DNA from: JAGWAJ01 sp965215155
Lineage (GTDB): Bacteria; Acidobacteriota; Vicinamibacteria; Vicinamibacterales; UBA8438
Length of the DNA: 64,000 bases
Direction of reading: 5' to 3'
NCBI GenBank assembly: GCA_965215155.1
Contig: CBDCCY010000004.1
Span: 3,472,001 to 3,536,000, forward strand
The notes beneath the pieces are model-generated. The model worked only from the letters and a program-made list of their open reading frames with translations, was not told the origin of the DNA and did no database searches. Positions 41,828 to 50,531 of the stretch are shown here, piece after piece (positions within the stretch are counted from its first letter, which is position 1; each line of letters opens with the position of its first letter). The translations under genes and the position numbers were made by a program.

Positions 41828-42781
41828 TCAGCCGCGATAGCGCCGAGAGCCGCCGTCACGGTGCCAGAGCCGCAACATGAGGCGCCTGCGCTCCGAATCG
41901 TCGACGTAGGCGGTGCGCCCGTGGCCGCACCAGCGGTTGTTGACGAACTGCAGCTCGCCCGGCCGGAGGGTGAACTCGCAGCACAGGGCCGGGTCCTGCA
42001 CGATGCGGGTCATCGTCTCGAACGCGGCCCGCGTCTCCGCGTCCATCTCGACTCCCGCCGTCTCGTAGCCGGCCGGGATGGTGAAGTGGGTGTAGCGGCA
42101 GCGGAGGTCGGGCCGCAGCTCGAAGACGGGGAAGAAGACGGTCTGCGGTTCGTCCGGCCAGAAGTCGCCTTGCCGGTCCTGGTGGAAGGGCCGGTAGAGG
42201 CGCTCGAGCAACCGCGGGTGGTCCGCAAGGAGCACGTTGTGGACCGAGCAGAAGCTCACGAAGCGGCTCGCCCCTCCCTCGCGGGCGGTGCGGAGGCAGA
42301 GCAGGCTGACATGGTCCGGCGGCGTCTGGTTGAAGGAGTTGTCGACGTGCGGGGGCTGCGCGACGTTGGTGCGGAATCCGCGCACCCCGATCCGCTTCGG
42401 CACTCCGGTGTCGGTCACTTCCAGCAGGATCCGACCGTCGAGGGTCTGGACCACGGGACGGCCGACCATGCCCGCGAGCAGCCAGAACACGGCCTCGATC
42501 TGCGGGCGCCCGGACAGATCCTCGATGGGGATCCGGTCCACCACCGCGATTCCCGGGCCCTCCTCCAGGCGCCGGCGCACCTCGCCGAGCAGGTCGCGGC
42601 ATGCGTCGAGCTCGTAGTCCGTGGGGTCGAGCAGCCAGGTCGGCACCGGATCGCGCTCCAGCGCGCCGGCGAGCCCCTCGATCTCGTCGAGGCAACGCGA
42701 AGGGATGGCGATCCTCCAGTCGCCCTCGCGAATCGTGCGGCGGGTCCAGGCCCGCGGGCCGGTGATCGGCTCACGGAGCAT
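41828..42781 (-). CDS. TauD/TfdA-family Fe(II)/2-oxoglutarate dioxygenase
   Basis: A 317-residue non-haem iron oxygenase. The iron ligands are H145-x-D147 in PPHVDNSF and distal His287 in WCGHGRTAYVDD; the 2-oxoglutarate-binding Arg is in the following SERRRLMLR. The family segment GELQFVNNRWCGHGR is complete. ATG 42781 is chosen over an upstream ATG at 42823. The substrate (amino acid, sulfonate or a natural product precursor) is unknown. It is the last gene of a leftward series of hydrolases. Confidence 0.88.
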   Translation of the reverse strand: MLREPITGPRAWTRRTIREGDWRIAIPSRCLDEIEGLAGALERDPVPTWLLDPTDYELDACRDLLGEVRRRLEEGPGIAVVDRIPIEDLSGRPQIEAVFWLLAGMVGRPVVQTLDGRILLEVTDTGVPKRIGVRGFRTNVAQPPHVDNSFNQTPPDHVSLLCLRTAREGGASRFVSFCSVHNVLLADHPRLLERLYRPFHQDRQGDFWPDEPQTVFFPVFELRPDLRCRYTHFTIPAGYETAGVEMDAETRAAFETMTRIVQDPALCCEFTLRPGELQFVNNRWCGHGRTAYVDDSERRRLMLRLWHRDGGSRRYRG

Positions 42782-42827
42782 GGCGGCGCCGGGTGCCGGG
42801 GCCCGGCAAGGCTCTCGGGGCACTCGC

Positions 42828-43610
42828 TCAGTGCGTGCGGGAGTGCTGGCGAAAGAAGGAGGCGATCCGCTGGCTGGTCCCGCGCGGGTAGATGTGGGCG
42901 CCGCCGTGGATCCAGGTCATGACCGGCGCCGCCGTCTCGGCTCCGTGCAGCGTGCAGCCGGCTCCGCACGAGGTCGGCGCGGCAACGCGGTTCCCGTTAT
43001 CGACGTCATTGACCTCGAGGGCGATCGCGATCGCGGCCTGCTGATCCGCGAAGCGGACCACGCGATCGCGCTCCCCGCCTACGTGCAGGACGGGTCGCGC
43101 CTCCGTCGGCCGCACCGAGGGACGCAGACGGGCCGCCACCGGGGCGTACGCGGCGAACACGTCCGGACGCTCCGCCCACAGGAGGTAGGTGAACATCCCA
43201 CCGTTCGAATAGCCGGTCGCGTAAATCCGATCGTCGTCGATGCGGTACGTCTCGCGCAGCGAACGGAGCGCCGTGTCGACGAGCTCGAGGTCCCGGTCGC
43301 TGCCGCCGCGCTCCACCTGCCAGCCGGGGAGGTTGCGGCGCGTCACGAGCCCCTGAAAGTACACGACGATCGCGTCCGGCCAGGCGGCGTGAAGGCCCGT
43401 GTACCGAAAGTTCTGCATGTTGTCGCCGAACCCGTGGAACGCCAGCACCAGCGGCGCCGCTTCCTCTCCCGGGGACGCGGGAGCGTAGACGATGGCCTCG
43501 CGCGTCACGCCGTCGACCTGCCAGCGCACGACCTCCTGCGCCGCGGCGCCCCCGGCGCAGAACATCAGCAACAGGCCGGCCAGGGCCGCGTGCGTCGGAC
43601 GCATTCTCAT
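42828..43610 (-). CDS. Exported polyhydroxybutyrate depolymerase / feruloyl-esterase-type hydrolase
   Basis: A 260-residue serine esterase of the LpqC/PHB depolymerase group. The signal peptide is residues 1-24 (GGAAAQ). The oxyanion loop is LVLAFHGFGDNMQNF. The nucleophile elbow is GYSNGG (Ser135). The C-terminal HIYPRGTSQR supplies the catalytic His, and RPVLHVGGERDRVVRFAD the Asp. ATG 43610 follows ggagg at 7 bases; an upstream Met lacks this spacing. Cleaves an exported or external ester. Confidence 0.82.
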   Translation of the reverse strand: MRMRPTHAALAGLLLMFCAGGAAAQEVVRWQVDGVTREAIVYAPASPGEEAAPLVLAFHGFGDNMQNFRYTGLHAAWPDAIVVYFQGLVTRRNLPGWQVERGGSDRDLELVDTALRSLRETYRIDDDRIYATGYSNGGMFTYLLWAERPDVFAAYAPVAARLRPSVRPTEARPVLHVGGERDRVVRFADQQAAIAIALEVNDVDNGNRVAAPTSCGAGCTLHGAETAAPVMTWIHGGAHIYPRGTSQRIASFFRQHSRTH

Positions 43611-43697
43611 CGCTACCTCCACATCTCGCTGACGGCTGCGGCGGCCCGCCCTTCGGGCCCTGGACGTCCGGTCAGCGGCACGCCGCGGCTGAAGTCT

Positions 43698-44708
43698 TCA
43701 CGAGGTGCCGAGGAAACGAATCAGCTCGGCGTTGACGATGTCCGGCACCTCCTCGTGCGGGTTGTGCCCGACGTCGGGGATGAGAAAGACCTCTCCGTTG
43801 GGCAGGATCTCCGCCGCCCGCCGCGCGTTCGCCGGGAAGTCCGGCCCGTCGATCTCGCCCCCCAGGATCAGCGTCCTCGCCTGGATGTGGGGCCAGTCGT
43901 TGACGACGGTGTCCATCGACCGCAGGTTGCCGCCGAGGCGGCGAATGTACGCCAGCCGCGGCCAGTCGCCGCTCAGCCGCTGCCCGTGCCGGATCCGGAG
44001 ATGGTCCAGGAATTCCGGCTTCCACTCCACGTAACGCCGCGTGTCGGTCCGCACGTCCGCCTCGTAGGCCGCCTGCAGGTCCGGGTCGGCGTCGATCTCG
44101 CCGTCGAACGGACGGAACCCGCGTCCCGCGCGGCGGTCGGTCAGCCCGATCTGGTTGATGGTGACCAGGTGGGTCGTCCTCTCCGGATAGAGGAAGGCGA
44201 ACCGGGTCGCCATCTGCCCGCCGATCGAGTGCCCGACGATGGCCGCCTCGTCGATCCCGAGGTGCTCCAGGAGCCGGGCCGTGTTGGAGGCGTGCAGGCT
44301 CATGCTGTAGGGGAGGATCGGCTTGGACGACTTGCCCCATCCGAGCCGGTCCTTCACGACGACCCGGTAGCCCGCCTTCGTCAGGGCCTCGATCTGGCTC
44401 TTCCAGTACCAGCCGTAGTAGCTTCCGCCGTGGTGGAGGACGACGGCGCGGCCGTTCGCCGGCCCCGCCGGCGCGACGTCCATGTAGGCGATGCGGACGT
44501 CCCGGCCGAAGACCCGGAAGTTCATGAACTCGACCGGATGGGGATACTCGAAGCCTTCCAGGTTGATGGAGATCGGGCCCCACTCGGCGGGCGGCTCGGC
44601 CGGCGGCCGATGCGGCTGCGCCGAAACCGCCCCCGGCAGCGCGAGGGCCAGCACGGCCACGAGCGACAGGGCGACGCACGAGCGGGGGACGCGAGGCTGG
44701 GTGGTCAT
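43698..44708 (-). CDS. Exported alpha/beta hydrolase
   Basis: A 336-residue alpha/beta hydrolase with signal peptide (residues 10-30, ending AVSAQ). The oxyanion motif is VVLHHGGSYYGWYW. The nucleophile elbow is GHSIGG (Ser161), and the catalytic His is in IPDVGHNPHEEVP, with the acid in LILGGEIDGPDF. The family looks like the epoxide-hydrolase/haloalkane-dehalogenase or meta-cleavage hydrolase branch; the substrate is unknown. ATG 44708 follows ggagagccccc. It is in the same leftward run as the LPMO-like gene. Confidence 0.85.
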   Translation of the reverse strand: MTTQPRVPRSCVALSLVAVLALALPGAVSAQPHRPPAEPPAEWGPISINLEGFEYPHPVEFMNFRVFGRDVRIAYMDVAPAGPANGRAVVLHHGGSYYGWYWKSQIEALTKAGYRVVVKDRLGWGKSSKPILPYSMSLHASNTARLLEHLGIDEAAIVGHSIGGQMATRFAFLYPERTTHLVTINQIGLTDRRAGRGFRPFDGEIDADPDLQAAYEADVRTDTRRYVEWKPEFLDHLRIRHGQRLSGDWPRLAYIRRLGGNLRSMDTVVNDWPHIQARTLILGGEIDGPDFPANARRAAEILPNGEVFLIPDVGHNPHEEVPDIVNAELIRFLGTS

Positions 44709-44836
44709 CGGGGGCTCTCCGGCGATACGGCGCCGCCCTTCGCGGTGCGGCGCGGGCAAGCGGCCGCGATACGCGGGGCAGGCGCCGGTTTCGCGGCACC
44801 TGCCCCGCGGCGCTTGTCCGAGTGGCGCCACGTCCG

Positions 44837-45502
44837 TCAGTCGTTGGTCATGTCCGCCGGCGCCGGCCAGCGGTCGTCGATCGGCTTCGACGGGTCCGCC
44901 GTGATCTTCAGGTCGGCGCAGTGATGATAGGAGTAGCCGCCGGGGGTGTTGTACACGTGGTCGGCCATGAACTGGATGACCTGCAGCGTGCACTTCTCGC
45001 AGTTGATGTTCGGAATCGGGATGTCGGCTTCCCACGGAGCCATCGGGGTCTCGGGCCGGAACGAGGCGCGCTGGTCCCCTACGGGATAGTGCGGGAACAG
45101 GCCGTCGGCGAGGACCGGGATCTGCGGCGGGCTCTGAATCACGCCCCAGACCGAGTAGAGGCCGCGGTCCGTCCACTTCTCGACCGCGGTCGGATCCGCC
45201 GGCAACTCGTTGCGTGAGTTCACGGAGAGCGCGACCCGGTAGTGACCGGAGTGGAAGATCGTCTCCTGGATCTTCAGGTGCAGATCCGTGCCCCCGGTGA
45301 CCTCGGTGACGATGCCCGACAGGATCTCGGAATTGTCGCCGTTCGGGTTTCCCCCGCACGGTCCGACCTTCTGCGGGTTGCCGAGGGCATCCAGTACGAT
45401 CCAGGGCGGCGGTTCCACCAGCTGGAAATGCGCGTGCGCCGCGGCCGGCAGCAGTACGAGTGCGACGGCCAGGGCGGACAGGGCAGGCAGATGGCGCTTC
45501 AT
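44837..45502 (-). CDS. LPMO-like (SCE4755-type) copper protein
   Basis: A 221-residue exported protein whose predicted mature N-terminus is His25 (signal cleavage AHA|HFQLVEPPPW), the hallmark of lytic polysaccharide monooxygenases, where the N-terminal His is one ligand of the copper histidine brace. CGGNPNGDNSEIL, GHYRVALSVNS and HHCADLKI resemble the 'polysaccharide monooxygenase-like' family I recall as SCE4755. A second ligand may be a His such as that in FHSGHYRV. Cysteines at about 49, 195 and 210 could form disulfides. Its role in polysaccharide oxidation is inferred. Confidence 0.75.
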   Translation of the reverse strand: MKRHLPALSALAVALVLLPAAAHAHFQLVEPPPWIVLDALGNPQKVGPCGGNPNGDNSEILSGIVTEVTGGTDLHLKIQETIFHSGHYRVALSVNSRNELPADPTAVEKWTDRGLYSVWGVIQSPPQIPVLADGLFPHYPVGDQRASFRPETPMAPWEADIPIPNINCEKCTLQVIQFMADHVYNTPGGYSYHHCADLKITADPSKPIDDRWPAPADMTND

Positions 45503-45714
45503 GTTCTCGTCCCTCCTCGAAAGACCCGGCGAGCCGACGAATGGCGACCTCCGGAAAAGCGCGCCGGAACGGATATTGGACCCCGAGGTGCCCCGTATTG
45601 TAGCCGCGCTCGTCAACCGGCGCTCCAGCCGCTTGCGGACGGCCTTCCGACGGCCCCGACCGTCGGGCGGGCGCCGATGCGCGGGTAAACCCGGCCGCCG
45701 GGGACGGCTCGACG

Positions 45715-46323
45715 ATGCCGAGGAACGAGCGTCTCAGGCGGGACCTCCTGGAGATGGCTGCGCTGGACCGCGCCACGCGGGCCGAGCTGGCCGCCTCGGG
45801 CAGCCTGTTCGACGCCGGCTACGAGCCCCGGATGGCCCGCGTCCATGCGCGGAATGCGCAACGCCTCCGGCGAGTGATCGAGTCCGTCGGATGGCCGGGG
45901 ACGGACCTGGTCGGTCCCGACGGTGCAGAGGCGGCCTGGCTGATACTGCAGCACGCGATCGCCGAGCCCGACCTGCTCCGTACCGCGTCGCCTCTCCTCG
46001 AGACGGCCGCACGGGAAGGAAGGGCGGACCCGGTTCACGCGGCCATGCTCGAGGACCGGATCCGGTTCTTCGAGGGCCGGCCCCAGCGGTATGGGACCCA
46101 GCTCGATTGGGACGCCGAGGGGAATCTCTCTCCCGGCGAGGTGGAGGACCCGCAGCGGCTGGCCGAGCGCCGACTCGCCGTCGGACTCCCCCCGCTGGAG
46201 GAACAGATCGAGAAGGCGCGCCGCCGGGCGACGGCCGAGGGAGAGCGGCCGCCGGCAGCTCATCCGGCGTATGCGAAGGCGCGGGACGAATGGGCGGCGA
46301 GTGTCGGCTGGCGGAGCCGCTGA
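45715..46323 (+). CDS. DUF6624 family protein
   Basis: A 202-residue cytoplasmic protein with the DUF6624 pattern. The N-terminal helices include RVHARNAQRLRRVIESVGWPG, then AAWLILQHAIAEPDLL, LEDRIRFFEGRPQRYGTQLDWD and the C-terminal RRLAVGLPPLEEQ. Function is unknown. The upstream binding site is weak. It is transcribed away from the hydrolase run and towards the DUF1592 gene. Confidence 0.8.
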   Translation: MPRNERLRRDLLEMAALDRATRAELAASGSLFDAGYEPRMARVHARNAQRLRRVIESVGWPGTDLVGPDGAEAAWLILQHAIAEPDLLRTASPLLETAAREGRADPVHAAMLEDRIRFFEGRPQRYGTQLDWDAEGNLSPGEVEDPQRLAERRLAVGLPPLEEQIEKARRRATAEGERPPAAHPAYAKARDEWAASVGWRSR

Positions 46324-46578
46324 GGGTTCCGGCGACGCGCCGACCGCCCGACGTGTCCGTGAAGGTGCTCGGAAGTCTCGCTACGGCGCTCGACGTGGCG
46401 CCGGATGTCTCGCGTGAACGGGGCAGCCCGGCCGTCTCGGGGCGCCGCCGGGGTTGCGCAGCGGTGCCTGCCGCGCTATGTTGCGCGAGGCGGAACGCGA
46501 GCGGTCGTGGGCGGCGGGTCGGGCGTCCCGGCGACATCGAACCCACTGCGTAACCCTGCCGGCGAAGACGGTGACGGC

Positions 46579-49041
46579 ATGATGCGATTGGCTTGCGCGC
46601 TCGTGGCAGCGTGGGTGCTGTCCGTCGGTGGGGCGAGCGGGAGCGTCGGGGCGCAGGAGGATGCGTCCCCGCTGTCCGGCGAGCAACTCCGCGAGGTGCT
46701 CGACACCTACTGCGTCACCTGCCACAACGAGCGGCTCCGAACGGCCGACCTGCTGCTCGACCGGGCGGACACGCATCGCATCGCCGATGGCGCGGAGGTG
46801 TGGGAGAAGGCCATCCGCAAGCTGCGCGGCGGACTGATGCCGCCGGCGGGGCGGCGGCGACCGGACGCAGCCACCGTCGGCCGGGTCGTTGCCACGCTGG
46901 AGGGCGCCATCGACCGCGCGGCCGCCGCCGACCCCGATCCGGGGCGTCGCACCCTGCACCGTCTCAACCGCACGGAGTACGGCAACGCGATCCGGGACCT
47001 GCTCGCGCTCGATATCGACGTCGCCTCGCTGCTGCCGCCCGACGATTCGAGCTACGGCTTCGACAACATGGCCGAGGTCCTCAACGTCTCGCCGTACATG
47101 CTCGAGCGCTATCTGTCGGCAGCCCTGAGGATCAGCCGCGTTGCGGTCGGTGACGCGTCGACGGCGCCCACCGCCGCGACGTACAGTGTCGCCCCCGACC
47201 TTTCGCAGGACTACCACATCGACGGGCTGCCGTTCGGGACGCGCGGCGGCACGGTGATTCGCCACACGTTTCCGGTCGACGGCGAGTACGACATCCGGGT
47301 GAGGCTCGCTCGCACGACCTGGGGGACGGTGCGCGGCCTGGCGCTCGTCCAGCCGGTGGACGTCCGTCTGGACGGGGCGCTCGTGGAGCGCCTCGAAGCC
47401 GGAGGCATCGGCCGCTACTTCGGTCAGGACGTCCGCGGCCACGATCTCGACGCGCACCTGGTCGTGCGGGTCCCGGTGACGGCCGGTCCCCACGAGATCA
47501 CGGTCACCTTCCCCAAGCGCAGCCACGCGCAACGGGAAACCGGGGGCATCGAGTTCCGGCCGGGCTCCCGCCCGCAGTTGCGGAAGCCGTTCATCGCGAG
47601 CAACGTCAGCTACGGCAGCGTTTCCGGACTGCCGCAGGTCCACCGGGTGTTCGTCGAGGGGCCGTATCGCGTCACCGGCTCCGGGGACACGCCGAGCCGG
47701 CGCCGCATATTCGTCTGCCATCCCGCGACGGCGGCCGAGGAAGCTCCCTGCGCCGAGGAGATCGTCGGCGCGCTGGCCCGGCGCGCGTACCGCCGGCCGC
47801 CTACCGACGCAGAGGTGCGGGAGCTGCTCGTTCACTATGAGAGCGCGCGACGGTCGGCGGGGTTCGAATCGGGAGTCCAGATGGCGCTGCGCGCGCTGCT
47901 GGTGCAGCCGGAGTTCCTGTTTCGGATCGAGCAGGGCCTGCCGGAATCCGCGTCGCGCATTGCCCATCCGGTCAGCGACCTGGAGCTCGCCTCGCGGTTG
48001 TCGTTCTTTCTGTGGAGCAGCATTCCGGACGAGGAGTTGCTGGCGCTGGCCGAGGCCGGCCGGCTGCGCGAGCCGGCGGTCCTGGAGCAGCAGGCACGGC
48101 GCATGCTGGCCGATCCGCGCGCGGACGAGCTGGTGCGCAACTTCGCCGCGCAATGGCTGTACACCCGCAACATGGGCGCCACGTACCCCAACGGGGCGCT
48201 GTACCCGGACTACGACGACAACCTGCGGCAGGCGATGCGGCGGGAGACGGAGCTGCTGTTCGAGAGCATCCTGCGGGAGGATCGCAGCGTCATCGACCTG
48301 CTGACCGCGAACTACACGTTCGTCAACGAGCGCCTGGCCCGGCACTACGGGATTCCGCGGGTGTACGGGAGCCGGTTCCGGCGCATCACCCTGGCGGACG
48401 ACGACCCGCGGGGCGGGCTCCTGGGACAGGGAAGCCTGCTGACGGTCACCTCCCACGCCACACGGACGTCGCCGGTGGTCCGCGGGAAGTGGATCCTGGA
48501 GAACATCCTGGGGACGCCGCCTCCGGAGCCGCCTCCGGGCGTGCCTCCCCTGCAGGACGCGGCCGACCTGTCCCGCCTGACGATGCGCGAACGGATGGAG
48601 CGCCATCGCGCCAACCCCGCCTGCGCGGGATGCCACAACCAGATGGATCCGCTGGGTCTCGCGCTCGAGTCGTTCGACGCGGTCGGCCATCTCCGCATGG
48701 TCCGCGGGAGCTCCACCGAGCCGATCGATGTCTCCGGCGTGATGCCGGACGGGACGGCGTTCGAGGGAGCGGCCGGGCTCCGCGACATCCTGGTGGGCCG
48801 TTCGGCCCAGTTCGTGCAGACGCTCACCGAGAAGTTGCTCACCTATGCCCTGGGACGGGGGATCGAGTACCACGACATGCCGGCGGTCCGCGGCATCCTG
48901 CGGGATGCGGAGGTCACCGAGTACCGCTTCTCGTCCATCGTGTTGGGGGTCGTCCGGAGCGCGCCCTTTCAGTTGAGAAGGGTGTCGGAACCGGACGCGG
49001 ATGCGCGAGCGCGTTCCGACGGGCGCGTCGCCCAGCCGTGA
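46579..49041 (+). CDS. DUF1592/DUF1588/DUF1587/DUF1585 exported protein
   Basis: An 820-residue protein with a signal peptide and, just after it, CVTCH at residues 45-49, a haem-like cytochrome motif. The following domains in order are DUF1587 (TLHRLNRTEYGNAIRDLL), a beta-rich carbohydrate-binding-like region (VAPDLSQDYHI, DGEYDIRVRLART), DUF1595, DUF1592 (FLFRIEQGL, LASRLSFFLWSSIPDEELLALAEAGRL), DUF1588 and DUF1585 (CAGCHNQMDPLGLALESFDAVG). ATG 46579 is used; longer frames lack a site. It lies just before DUF1552, its usual partner, separated by 23 bases. Confidence 0.9.
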   Translation: MMRLACALVAAWVLSVGGASGSVGAQEDASPLSGEQLREVLDTYCVTCHNERLRTADLLLDRADTHRIADGAEVWEKAIRKLRGGLMPPAGRRRPDAATVGRVVATLEGAIDRAAAADPDPGRRTLHRLNRTEYGNAIRDLLALDIDVASLLPPDDSSYGFDNMAEVLNVSPYMLERYLSAALRISRVAVGDASTAPTAATYSVAPDLSQDYHIDGLPFGTRGGTVIRHTFPVDGEYDIRVRLARTTWGTVRGLALVQPVDVRLDGALVERLEAGGIGRYFGQDVRGHDLDAHLVVRVPVTAGPHEITVTFPKRSHAQRETGGIEFRPGSRPQLRKPFIASNVSYGSVSGLPQVHRVFVEGPYRVTGSGDTPSRRRIFVCHPATAAEEAPCAEEIVGALARRAYRRPPTDAEVRELLVHYESARRSAGFESGVQMALRALLVQPEFLFRIEQGLPESASRIAHPVSDLELASRLSFFLWSSIPDEELLALAEAGRLREPAVLEQQARRMLADPRADELVRNFAAQWLYTRNMGATYPNGALYPDYDDNLRQAMRRETELLFESILREDRSVIDLLTANYTFVNERLARHYGIPRVYGSRFRRITLADDDPRGGLLGQGSLLTVTSHATRTSPVVRGKWILENILGTPPPEPPPGVPPLQDAADLSRLTMRERMERHRANPACAGCHNQMDPLGLALESFDAVGHLRMVRGSSTEPIDVSGVMPDGTAFEGAAGLRDILVGRSAQFVQTLTEKLLTYALGRGIEYHDMPAVRGILRDAEVTEYRFSSIVLGVVRSAPFQLRRVSEPDADARARSDGRVAQP

Positions 49042-49064
49042 CGGCGCAGACTCGAGGCAGACAG

Positions 49065-50414
49065 ATGTTCATCACGAGACGGGCCCTGCCGAGGCGGACG
49101 GTGCTGCGGGGGATGGGGGCGATGGTGGCCCTGCCGCTGCTGGACGCCATGGCGCCGGCCGTGACCGCGCTGGCCAGGACCCCGGCGAAGCCGGCGCGGC
49201 GCATCGGGTTCGTGTACATCCCGAACGGCGCGGCGATGGACTCCTGGACACCTGTCGAGACGGGGGAGGGGTTCCGGTTCTCGCCGACGCTGCAGTCGCT
49301 CGAGCCGCTCCGCGAGCAGGTGGTCGTGCTGAGCAACCTGGGCCATGCGAACGCCGAGTCGGAGAACGACGGGGCCGGCGAGCACGCCCGCAGCTCGGCC
49401 GTGTACCTGACGGGCGTGCGGGCGAAGAAGACCGCCGGAGTGGAGGTTCGGGCCGGCACGACCGTCGACCAGCTCATCGCGCAGGAGATCGGCCGGGACA
49501 CGCCGCTTTCGTCGCTGGAGCTGGCGCTCGATTCGGCGGAGTTCGTCGGCGACTGCGATGCGGGGTACGCCTGCGCGTACGTCAACACGATCTCCTGGCG
49601 CTCGCCGACGCTCCCGCTGCCGATGGAGATGAATCCCCGCGTCGTTTTCGAGCGGCTCTTCGGAGACGGGGCGAGCGCCGAGGAGCGCAGTCGCATCAAC
49701 CGCGAGAACGCCAGCATCCTCGACGCGATCGGGGCCAAGGTGGGGCGTCTCTCGGGGCGGCTCGGCCCCCGCGATCGGCAGAAGCTCGACCAGTATCTCG
49801 ACAGCATTCGGGATGTCGAGCGCCGCATCCAGTTGGTGGAGAGCCGCAACCGGGAGAATCCGCTGCAGCCGCCGGCGACTCCGCTCGGCGTTCCCGAGAC
49901 CTTCGACGAGCACATGACGCTGATGTACGACCTGCAGGTGGTGGCGTTCCAGGCCGACCTGACGCGGGTGACGACCCTGCTCCTCGGACGCGAGACGACC
50001 ACCCGCACCTATCCGAGCATCGGCGTGCCGGAAGGGCATCACAACCTGTCGCACCATCAGTACAATCCGGAGAAGATCGCGAAGCTCGCCAGGGTGAACG
50101 CCTACCACGTGCAGGGCTTCGCGACGTTCCTCGAGAAGCTCCGCGCGACCCCCGACGGCGACGGCTCGCTGCTCGACCACTCGCTGCTGCTGTACGGCGG
50201 CGGGATGGCCGATCCGCAGACCCACGCGCACTATCCGCTGCCCGTCGTCCTGGCCGGAGGCGGCGCCGGTGCCCTCCGGGGCGGTCGACACCTCGCCTAT
50301 CCGCATCGCACGCCGATGTCGAGCCTGCTGCTGAGCCTGCTGGACAAGTTCGGGGCGCCGACGGAGCAGTTCGGCGACGCGGCGGGCGTGACCGAGACCC
50401 TCCCGGGTGTGTGA
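49065..50414 (+). CDS. DUF1552 family exported protein
   Basis: A 449-residue DUF1552 protein with a signal-like N-terminus (RRALPRRTVLRGMGAMVALPLLDAM). Conserved segments are RIGFVYIPNGAAMDSWTP, VVVLSNLGHANAE and GVPEGHHNLSHHQYNPEKIAKLARVNAY, with LLLYGGGMADPQTHAHYPLPVVLAGG near the C-terminus. ATG 49065 follows gaggcagacag. It is co-transcribed with the DUF1592 gene. These pairs occur in polymer-degrading Planctomycetota and Acidobacteriota, with no defined reaction. Confidence 0.9.
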   Translation: MFITRRALPRRTVLRGMGAMVALPLLDAMAPAVTALARTPAKPARRIGFVYIPNGAAMDSWTPVETGEGFRFSPTLQSLEPLREQVVVLSNLGHANAESENDGAGEHARSSAVYLTGVRAKKTAGVEVRAGTTVDQLIAQEIGRDTPLSSLELALDSAEFVGDCDAGYACAYVNTISWRSPTLPLPMEMNPRVVFERLFGDGASAEERSRINRENASILDAIGAKVGRLSGRLGPRDRQKLDQYLDSIRDVERRIQLVESRNRENPLQPPATPLGVPETFDEHMTLMYDLQVVAFQADLTRVTTLLLGRETTTRTYPSIGVPEGHHNLSHHQYNPEKIAKLARVNAYHVQGFATFLEKLRATPDGDGSLLDHSLLLYGGGMADPQTHAHYPLPVVLAGGGAGALRGGRHLAYPHRTPMSSLLLSLLDKFGAPTEQFGDAAGVTETLPGV

Positions 50415-50531
50415 GAGCCGGGGCGCGGCGCAGCCGGGCGTCCGTCGCACCCTGCCTGCGTCGCATACGGCGCGAGCGGGTCCGGTAGTACGCCGGCCTC
50501 GAGGCGGGAGGTCGTGAAGCAGGAGGTCGTG

